From contig NZ_VIGC02000015.1 in the NCBI RefSeq assembly GCF_006569185.2, forward strand, positions 1 to 64,000: 64,000 bases of DNA. Reading direction: 5' to 3'. Made by a program: the position numbers and the translations under genes. Below, in pieces: positions 57,920-64,000 of this stretch. The DNA is from Litorilinea aerophila. GTDB lineage: Bacteria; Chloroflexota; Anaerolineae; Caldilineales; Caldilineaceae. The notes beneath the pieces are model-generated. The model did no database searches. It had not been told where the DNA came from and worked only from the letters and a program-made list of their open reading frames with translations. The stretch's first letter is position 1; each line of letters starts with the position of its first letter.

Positions 57920-58955
57920 GGTGTGCAATCGTTTCGTCGTAGAGGACACAGTTGACCAGATGGCCGTCACCCACATCCACCGTCCTGGGCGTCACCCGGT
58001 TACAAATGCCGGGGATCGCCTGGGGGCAGCGGGTGTGGAAGGGACAGCCGGGTGGGACGTTGAAGGGCGAAGGGACCATGCCCCGGATGGCGTTCAGGCG
58101 CTTCTTGCGGTTCCGGTCGATGCGGGGGATGGACTGGAGCAGCGCCTGGGTGTAGGGGTGTTTGGGCCGCTGGAAGAGATCCAGCACGCTGGCCCGCTCC
58201 ACCACCTGACCCAGGTACATGACGATCACCTCCTGGGCCATCTCGGCGATGACGCCCAGGTCGTGGGTGATGAACATGATAGCCATGCCCAGCTCTTCCT
58301 GGAGATCCTGCATCAACTGCAGGATCTGGGTCTCGGTGGTGACGTCCAGCGCGGTGGTGGGCTCATCGGCGATGAGGAGGCTGGGCCGGCAGACCAGGGC
58401 CCGGGCGATCATGGCCCGCTGGCGCATGCCGCCGGAGAGCTCCCAGGGGTAGCTGTCGATGACCTGGTGGGGACGGGGGAGGCCGCAGCGTTGGAGCATG
58501 TCGATGGCAATCTCCCGGGCTTCCTTCTTGTCCACAGGCAGGTGGATCAGGATCCCCTCCATGATCTGGTTGCCGATGGTCAGCACCGGTGAGAAGGAGG
58601 TCATGGGCTCCTGGAAGACCATGGAGATGTCCCCCCCGCGGATGGCCCGCATGGTGGAGCCATTTTCGTCCAACTGCACCAGGTCGAGCACCTCTTCCTG
58701 CTGGCTGGCATCGCCCGGTTCCGGCCGACGATGGAAGAGGATCTGTCCCTCCACGATCCGGCCCGGCCGGTCCACGATGCGCAGGATGGAGCGGCCGGTG
58801 ATGCTCTTGCCGCAGCCGCTCTCTCCCACCACGCCCAGGGTCTGGCCTGGGCGGATGGTGAAGCTCACCCCGTCTACCGCCCGGACGATGCCTTCGTCCA
58901 GGAAGAAATAGGTCTTGAGATTGTTGACTTCCAACAGTCGTTCGTCAGGTGCCAT
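57894..58955 (-). CDS. oppD: Oligopeptide/oligosaccharide ABC transporter ATPase, OppD type
   Basis: The 353-residue protein carries Walker [14 protein letters not shown], signature [15 protein letters not shown], Walker [13 protein letters not shown], and [11 protein letters not shown]. The C-terminal Opp domain with [22 protein letters not shown] is complete. GAAGGA precedes ATG 58955. Its stop lies inside oppF. OppD and OppF normally make up a heterodimer under the OppB/OppC channel. Confidence 0.93.
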   Translation of the reverse strand: MAPDERLLEVNNLKTYFFLDEGIVRAVDGVSFTIRPGQTLGVVGESGCGKSITGRSILRIVDRPGRIVEGQILFHRRPEPGDASQQEEVLDLVQLDENGSTMRAIRGGDISMVFQEPMTSFSPVLTIGNQIMEGILIHLPVDKKEAREIAIDMLQRCGLPRPHQVIDSYPWELSGGMRQRAMIARALVCRPSLLIADEPTTALDVTTETQILQLMQDLQEELGMAIMFITHDLGVIAEMAQEVIVMYLGQVVERASVLDLFQRPKHPYTQALLQSIPRIDRNRKKRLNAIRGMVPSPFNVPPGCPFHTRCPQAIPGICNRVTPRTVDVGDGHLVNCVLYDETIAHHERATSVE

Positions 58956-58977
58956 GGGCAATCCTTCGCTCCAACCG

Positions 58978-60156
58978 TTACGCATACGGATCGGCGGCGT
59001 CCCGCAGGCCGTCGCCCACGAAGTTGAAGGCCAGCACCGCGATCACCACGAAGAAGCCGGGCAGGAGCAGCCAGGCGGCGTTGGCCACCGTCTGGAAGTT
59101 CTGGGCCTCCTGCAGCAGCACCCCCCAACTGATCACCGGCGGCTGCAGTCCCAGCCCCAGGAAGCTGAGGCTGGTCTCGCCCAGGATCATGCCGGGGATG
59201 GAGAGGGTGAGGGAGGCGATCAGGTGGCTGGCAAAGGACGGGACCAGGTGGCGCACGATGATGCGCATTTCGCTGGCGTTGATGAGCCGGGCTGCCACCA
59301 CGAATTCCTCTTCCCGCAGGGCGATGAACTTACCCCGCACCACCCGGGCCAGGCCGCTCCAGCCGATGATGGAGAGGATGATGGTGATGCCGAAGTAGGT
59401 CTTCACCGGCGACCAGTCGGCCGGCAGCGCGGCGCTGAAGCCCATCCACAGGGGGATGGAGGGGATGGAGATGAGCAGTTCGATGACCCGCTGGACGATG
59501 ACGTCGATGGTGCCGCCGTAGTAGCCGGAAATGCCGCCGATCAGGGTCCCCAGGATCATGCTCAGAAAGACCCCCACCAGCCCCACGGTCAGGGAAATGC
59601 GGGAGCCGTAGATGATGCGGGAGAAGAGGTCCCGGCCCAGGCGGTCGCCCCCCAAGAGGTAGAGGGGCTCGTCTGCGTCCTTCAGGCCGAAGAGGTGGAT
59701 GTTGCCCGGAAAAAGCCCGAAGAGCTTGTATTCATCGCCCTCCACAAAAAAGTGGAGGTAGTATTTGCGTTCCCGGTCTTCTTCGTAGACCAGCTTAAAG
59801 GTCTCCATGTCCCGGGTGGCTTTGTAACCGTACACAAAGGGGCGCCAGGAAAAACCATTCTCGTCCACAAAGTGGATCTTGCGGGGGGGTGCATAGGTCA
59901 GGTTTTGGTACACCTCCCGGGGGTCGTTGGTGGCGACAAATTCGCAGAAGGCAGCGCCAAAGTAGAGCAGGCCCAACACCACCAGGCTGAGGACCGCCAT
60001 CCGATGTTTGCGGAAGCGCCACCACATGAGCCGCCACTGGGACGCCACATAGATCTCCTCGCCTTCTTCCTTGAAGCCCGGCAGGAGGATTTCGCCGCTC
60101 TCTTCCACCGGCGGGACCAGGGTCTGGTCCACATCTTGGGCACGTTCAACGGTCAT
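58978..60156 (-). CDS. oppC: ABC transporter permease, OppC type
   Basis: The 392-residue permease starts with a cytoplasmic region of about 50 residues, a first helix (AVLSLVVLGLLYFGAAFCEF), and a long external loop of about 100 residues, then five helices typical of OppC. The EAA loop reads EEEFVVAARLINASEMRIIVRHLVP. The external insert is longer than in E. coli OppC, common for Chloroflexota and Thermotogae homologues. oppD follows 22 bp downstream, while a family B repeat separates it from oppB. Confidence 0.92.
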   Translation of the reverse strand: MTVERAQDVDQTLVPPVEESGEILLPGFKEEGEEIYVASQWRLMWWRFRKHRMAVLSLVVLGLLYFGAAFCEFVATNDPREVYQNLTYAPPRKIHFVDENGFSWRPFVYGYKATRDMETFKLVYEEDRERKYYLHFFVEGDEYKLFGLFPGNIHLFGLKDADEPLYLLGGDRLGRDLFSRIIYGSRISLTVGLVGVFLSMILGTLIGGISGYYGGTIDVIVQRVIELLISIPSIPLWMGFSAALPADWSPVKTYFGITIILSIIGWSGLARVVRGKFIALREEEFVVAARLINASEMRIIVRHLVPSFASHLIASLTLSIPGMILGETSLSFLGLGLQPPVISWGVLLQEAQNFQTVANAAWLLLPGFFVVIAVLAFNFVGDGLRDAADPYA

Positions 60157-60180
60157 GCGATCTCTTCTCTCCCATTCCCT

Positions 60181-60303
60181 CAGTACGGTCTGGCGTCAAT
60201 ACCACGGCAGAAATTCCGGGCGCCCTCTGGGCGCGCTCCCTCTGGTGGAACCGATCGGCTAAGCCGCGGGCCAGAGGCCCGCTCGGCGAATTTCTGCCGG
60301 GAT
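60181..60303. repeat. Palindromic repeat family B copy between oppB and oppC
   Basis: The same outer part TCTGGCGTCAATACCACGGC as at 33.35 kb is followed by an inverted pair GGCAGAAATTC (60206-60216) / GAATTTCTGCC (60288-60298). Only one internal unit (CGATCGGCTAAGCCGCGGGC-) is present. It lies within an operon, where the transcript would fold into a long hairpin. Confidence 0.88.
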
Positions 60304-60307
60304 TGAC

Positions 60308-61303
60308 TCAGGCATTTTCCCGTTCAAAGCGGATGCGCGGGTCCACCACGGCCAGCAACAGATCCGAAAGCAGGGTGCCGATCACCGTCAGCACGCTGAG
60401 CATCATGATGAAGCTGCCGGCCAGGTACATGTCCTGGTTGAGCAGGGCGTTGAGGAGCAGCGGGCCGGTGGTGGGCAGGCTCAGCACCACCGAGACGATG
60501 GTTGCGCCGGAGACCAGTTGGGGCAGAATCCAGCCGATGGTGCTGATGAAGGGGTTGATGGCGATGCGCACGGGATATTTAAAAAGCAGCTTCAGCTCTG
60601 AGACGCCGTTGGCCCGGGCAGCGACCACGTAGGGTTTGCGCAGTTCGTCCAGCAAGTTGGCCCGCATGGTGCGCACCAGCCCTGCCGTGCCGCCGGTCCC
60701 CAGGACGATGATGGGCACCCACATGTGCTTCAACATGTCTACAAACTTGGCCCAGCTCCAGGGGGCATCCACGAATTCCCGGGAAAAGAGGCCCGTCAGG
60801 GCCACGCCCCAATAGTCGAAGGCCAGCCAGAGCAACACCAGGGCAATCATGAAGTTGGGAATCCCCAGGCCGATGAAGGAGATGGCCGTAAAAATGTAGT
60901 CGCCCGGTGAATACTGCTTCACCGCCGAATAGATGCCAATGGGCAGGGCCGTGACCCAGATGAAAAGCACCGTGAACAGGGAAACGGCAAAGGTCAGGGC
61001 CAGGCGCTCCCAGATCAGGTCTGAAACAGGCCGGTTCCACTCGAAGGAGATGCCCATGTCGCCATGGAGCAGGCGCCACAGCCACTTCACATAGCGGATG
61101 TAGATGGGCTGATCCAGCCCGTAGAGCTGCCGCATGGCTGCGATCTGGTCCTGGCTGGCCTCAGTCCCCTGGGCCGACAGGTTCGCCATGTACGCCGTCA
61201 GGTAGTCTCCCGGTGGCAGCTCGATGATGGCGAAGCTGATCATGGAGATGATCAGCAGGGTTGGAATGATGTACAGGATTCGCCGAATAGTGTACGCTAT
61301 CAT
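60308..61303 (-). CDS. oppB: ABC transporter permease, OppB type
   Basis: The 331-residue permease begins with IAYTIRRILYIIPTLLIISMISF, the usual first helix of OppB/DppB, and has six helices with a large external loop after the first. The EAA loop reads KPYVVAARANGVSELKLLFKYPVR, and the last part has VLSLPTTGPLLLNALLNQDMYLAG. It is read downstream of the unknown 756-residue enzyme gene with 63 bp between. Confidence 0.92.
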   Translation of the reverse strand: MIAYTIRRILYIIPTLLIISMISFAIIELPPGDYLTAYMANLSAQGTEASQDQIAAMRQLYGLDQPIYIRYVKWLWRLLHGDMGISFEWNRPVSDLIWERLALTFAVSLFTVLFIWVTALPIGIYSAVKQYSPGDYIFTAISFIGLGIPNFMIALVLLWLAFDYWGVALTGLFSREFVDAPWSWAKFVDMLKHMWVPIIVLGTGGTAGLVRTMRANLLDELRKPYVVAARANGVSELKLLFKYPVRIAINPFISTIGWILPQLVSGATIVSVVLSLPTTGPLLLNALLNQDMYLAGSFIMMLSVLTVIGTLLSDLLLAVVDPRIRFERENA

Positions 61304-61366
61304 GGACGGTCCTCATCAAACAGGTTCCAAATTCTGCAGCAAGGGCACCCACCCTGTAGACCTGCG

Positions 61367-63637
61367 TCAGGCCAGCACGCCGATCCAGGGCTCCCAGGGG
61401 CCGAGCACCGGCGTCACAGGGACAGGCTCCCTCGCGCCTCCTGCCACACTCCAGGTGGGAGAGACAAGCTCTCCCTCGCCCACAGGGAAAGAAAGGGACA
61501 GCCCCAGGCGCTGGTCGCTGAAGTTGGCCGCGCACAGATAGCCGTCCACCGTGGCGGCGAAGGCGTCTTCCCCAACGGCGTGGCGCTCCAGCGCCTGGGC
61601 CGTGGTCTCCGCCGCGGTCTGGGCCGGACACCAGAGGGCGACCAGCTCGGCAATGGTGGCGCCGGCCGGGTAATCGGTCGGGCGATCCTGGAGGCTGAGG
61701 ATCAGGTCATCCTTGACCGCGTGCCACACCGGGAAATGGTGGCGGTGATGGTAGATGGGCCGGCCGCTGCCCTGAAAGACCAGGCCAAAGCGGTCGTCCA
61801 CGTTGACCCAGCCGGTATCGCCCAGTTCCACCCAGCGATCGTCATCTGGGTGGGGCGCGGGGTAGCCCACGAAGGTCTCCTGGTGGCCAGCCCAGGCCAC
61901 TCGACGCCGCCCCCGGCGGTCGGGATGGTCGCCGAAGTAGCCGTCGTTGATGATGCTCAGGAAGCCCTGTTGCACCCGCTCTACGGTGACCGCCTGGCTG
62001 GCGACCAGGCGCTCGTAGGTCAGGCACTTGCCGTTGGGCAGGGAGGCGAAGTAGACGAAACGGCGCACGGCATCCTGGGCCAGATCCTGGACCAGGGTCA
62101 CGGCCACCTGATCGGCACCCTCTCGGATCTTCAGCACGCGCTCCTGGGTGCTCTCGGCCCGATCCCGCACGTGGATGGTGGCCAGCATGGACCCCTCGGT
62201 GGGGCCGATGTCCCGCAGGCCGGCCTGGGTGGCAGGGAGCACCATGGTGCGGTTGCGCCAGGCCAGGCTGGTCCGTCCGTGGGGATGGCGGTGTAGCAGC
62301 GCGCCGCCGTGGGGATAGACGGCCACGCCGGCCATGCGCCGCTCGAAATCCGCCCGGGGGGTGGGTGGCATGTCCGGTCCCGTCAGCCGGTGGGCCAGAT
62401 AGGCACAAGCCAGGGAGATGGCCATCCGCTCCCGCATCAGGGCGGGATCCTGCTGGCCGTGGCAATATTGGACCGTTTCTTCCGGCACCATGCGCCCGCC
62501 GTGGGCCACGGAAGCTTTTTCCACCGTGGCCAGGGCCAGGCGCTCCAGGTAGGCCCCATCCGGATCCCGCAGGTAGCAGTTGGCCACCGCGTGGGTGTGG
62601 CAGACGGCCTGATAGGCGAAGTAGGGCCAGTCCATCCCCTGGACGCAGTGGAAGGCGCCGGTTTCGTCGCACCATCGTTTGAGCAGGTCGTAGGTGTCCT
62701 GCCGGTGCCAGTACATGTGGGGCGGGATAGGCTGCCCGGTAAGGGTCAACAGGTTCATGGCTGTGCCGGAAAGGTTGAGCGCGCTGGCCATGTAGCTGGG
62801 GTGGACGAAGCCGTGGTTTTCCGCGGTACCGTCGGGGAGGGTGGTGTAGGTGCGGCCGCAGAGCTCGCGCACCGTCTTGCCGTCGGCGAAGGGCGCGTGG
62901 TTGATGGAATCCTGGGGACGGCTGGTGGTGTGGAACATCCATCGTTTCGCCTGTTCCCACCAGTCAGGCTGCTGGGGATGGCCGGGCAAGAGGGCCATGC
63001 TGGCCACCAGCCCCAGGGCCGTCCAGCCGTTCTCCTCCGTCTGGGTGTCGTAGTAGACGCCGGAACGGGGCGCCATGGTGCCAAAGCGGGCCAGGTAGTC
63101 CAGCGCGATGTGGGCCAGCATGGTACGCTCTTCCTCGCCCAACAGGTCCTGGATCAGGGCGGCGGTCAACGCCAGGTAGGCGATGGTGTTGCCACACTGG
63201 CTCTCCCGGAAGAAGCCCTGGCCCCGCTCGCCCCACTTGGTTCCCGCGGGTTCCGGCCGCCCCCAGCTTTCCAGGGGGCGCACGCAGTCCTCCGGGCCGG
63301 TGTCGTGGGTGAAGCAGAGGTAGCGCAGACCCTTGCGCGCGATCTGACGCAGCTCCTGGGCGGAGATGCCGGCGGCCTGGGCGTCAAATTCAGGCGAGGA
63401 GGCGGCCAGGGCCAGGGTGGCGATGGGCTGGCAGGTGTCCTGGCCATACCAGAGCACGCCGCCGAAGAAGTGGCCACAGTCGGGCCGGCCGGGCCAGTCG
63501 TTGTAGTAGCGCAGGGCCACCGGAATCCAGCGGGTGATCACGGCCAGGTAGCGCCGGCTCATCTCCGTCTCAACGGCCGGGAGCTGCATCTTGCTGAAGT
63601 CGGGCAGGTGTAGGCTGCCTGGGATGGAGGCTCTCAT
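61367..63637 (-). CDS. Uncharacterised large enzyme-like protein in the Opp/lyase operon
   Basis: I do not recognise the family. The 756-residue protein has no signal peptide. Its first 400 residues are helical with regular spacing (ENGWTALGLVASMALL, HPSYMASALNLSGTAMNLL), suggesting an alpha/alpha toroid, and the second half is rich in beta segments (TLVQDLAQDAVRRFVYFASL, GLVFQGSGRPIYHHRHHFPVWH). This helix-then-sandwich layout is that of many polysaccharide lyases and of some glycoside hydrolases. Conserved-looking His, Tyr and Trp clusters occur near YWHRQDTYDLL and HTHAVANCYL. Its position between the solute-binding protein and oppB supports a role on the imported substrate. Confidence 0.65.
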   Translation of the reverse strand: MRASIPGSLHLPDFSKMQLPAVETEMSRRYLAVITRWIPVALRYYNDWPGRPDCGHFFGGVLWYGQDTCQPIATLALAASSPEFDAQAAGISAQELRQIARKGLRYLCFTHDTGPEDCVRPLESWGRPEPAGTKWGERGQGFFRESQCGNTIAYLALTAALIQDLLGEEERTMLAHIALDYLARFGTMAPRSGVYYDTQTEENGWTALGLVASMALLPGHPQQPDWWEQAKRWMFHTTSRPQDSINHAPFADGKTVRELCGRTYTTLPDGTAENHGFVHPSYMASALNLSGTAMNLLTLTGQPIPPHMYWHRQDTYDLLKRWCDETGAFHCVQGMDWPYFAYQAVCHTHAVANCYLRDPDGAYLERLALATVEKASVAHGGRMVPEETVQYCHGQQDPALMRERMAISLACAYLAHRLTGPDMPPTPRADFERRMAGVAVYPHGGALLHRHPHGRTSLAWRNRTMVLPATQAGLRDIGPTEGSMLATIHVRDRAESTQERVLKIREGADQVAVTLVQDLAQDAVRRFVYFASLPNGKCLTYERLVASQAVTVERVQQGFLSIINDGYFGDHPDRRGRRRVAWAGHQETFVGYPAPHPDDDRWVELGDTGWVNVDDRFGLVFQGSGRPIYHHRHHFPVWHAVKDDLILSLQDRPTDYPAGATIAELVALWCPAQTAAETTAQALERHAVGEDAFAATVDGYLCAANFSDQRLGLSLSFPVGEGELVSPTWSVAGGAREPVPVTPVLGPWEPWIGVLA

Positions 63638-63762
63638 GGTTCGCGATCTGCCTGCAGAAAGTCTCATATGAATGGGGGGCGGACGAGGAGCGACGACCCA
63701 GCCGGTAGGCGTGCTGCCGGCGTGTCGGCGTCGCCCCTCGCAGCCCAGCCATTACCCCGGGC

Positions 63763-64000
63763 TCAGCTCTGTTTGAAGAACCAGGTCCAGGGGTTGGCGT
63801 TGTTGGGCGAGCCGTTGATGGTGCCGTGGAGGTGCTGTTCCGGGACGTTGCGGAAGTTGTTCTTGACGATGACGGGCACCAGGGTGGCTGTGACACAGCC
63901 CACGATCCACAGGTTCTCCATGTTGAGCTCGTAGATCTGCATGGCCAGTTCGAAGCGCTCCTCGTCGGTGGGCGCGGCCTTGGCCTGTTCATAGAGGTCG
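63763..64000 (-). CDS. C-terminal end of an ABC transporter solute-binding protein (family 5), cut by the window edge
   Basis: Only the last 79 residues are in the window. They read DLYEQAKAAPTDEERFELAMQIYELN, then LWIVGCVTATLVPVIVKNNFRNVPEQ, and end in NPWTWFFKQS. This is the usual tail of OppA/DppA-type extracellular binding proteins (E-R-x-x-L-x-x-I-x-x-x-x-x-x-N-L, and the final W-x-x-x). The gene lies upstream of the Opp genes in the same direction and is the probable substrate-binding subunit. Confidence 0.8.
   Translation of the reverse strand, partial: DLYEQAKAAPTDEERFELAMQIYELNMENLWIVGCVTATLVPVIVKNNFRNVPEQHLHGTINGSPNNANPWTWFFKQS

Overview
The window is a GC-rich bacterial chromosome segment, most likely from a filamentous Chloroflexota (Caldilineae/Anaerolineae type, for example a Litorilinea or Caldilinea relative). 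This is inferred from the overall GC content, long isoleucyl-tRNA synthetase under a T-box, secreted proteins with Thr/Pro linkers, one secreted protein ending in YLPIVRR (a C-terminus I associate with Chloroflexota), and Opp-type transporters linked to glycan enzymes. No rRNA, tRNA, CRISPR array, phage or plasmid module was seen. I find 47 protein genes (one cut by the right edge), two leader riboswitches (T-box, ZTP), one probable structured ncRNA, and three families of interspersed palindromic repeats.

Layout. 1-7.5 kb: a palindromic repeat array, a flippase-like membrane protein, a large GT-C type glycosyltransferase, polyphosphate kinase and another repeat array. 7.5-13.7 kb (minus strand): DUF983, ileS, a REP-associated tyrosine transposase (RAYT) sitting between the ileS T-box leader and ileS itself, and a DEAD-box helicase. 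14-22 kb: CNNM/CBS transporter-like protein, two MBL/aldolase metabolic genes, a large PEP-utilising-type phosphotransferase with rifampin-phosphotransferase-like layout, CtaG and a UbiA prenyltransferase. 22-31 kb: a secreted protein with about 30 copies of a 10-residue Pro/Thr repeat, a Rel (p)ppGpp enzyme with an unusual motif combination, an atypical response regulator, and a glutamine-synthetase/SDR pair. 31-37 kb: TadG-like protein, aldo/keto reductase, VOC protein, an unknown gene, and purH behind a ZTP riboswitch. 37-48 kb: RNase HI, an M23 peptidase, trmD-rplS-rnhB-yraN-miaA, a polytopic membrane protein, folD-fchA and rtcA. 48-52.4 kb: a lipoprotein, an RNase H-like protein, an MBL hydrolase and a 6S-like ncRNA gene. 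52.4-64 kb: one long minus-strand operon encoding an Opp/Dpp-type ABC transporter (solute-binding protein end, OppB, OppC, OppD, OppF) with an unknown alpha-toroid-like enzyme, a heparinase II/III family lyase, an enolase-superfamily enzyme and a HEAT-like protein. I read this operon as import and breakdown of uronate-containing oligosaccharides.

The observations I consider most worth following are the RAYT inside the T-box/ileS unit together with the repeat families; the folD-fchA pair in which FolD has lost its cyclohydrolase lysine; the structured ncRNA with its own promoter and terminator at 52.2-52.4 kb; the Opp/lyase operon; and the Rel enzyme combining an intact hydrolase site with the EFDD motif. 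All functional statements are from reading the sequence and family knowledge; no database search was run.
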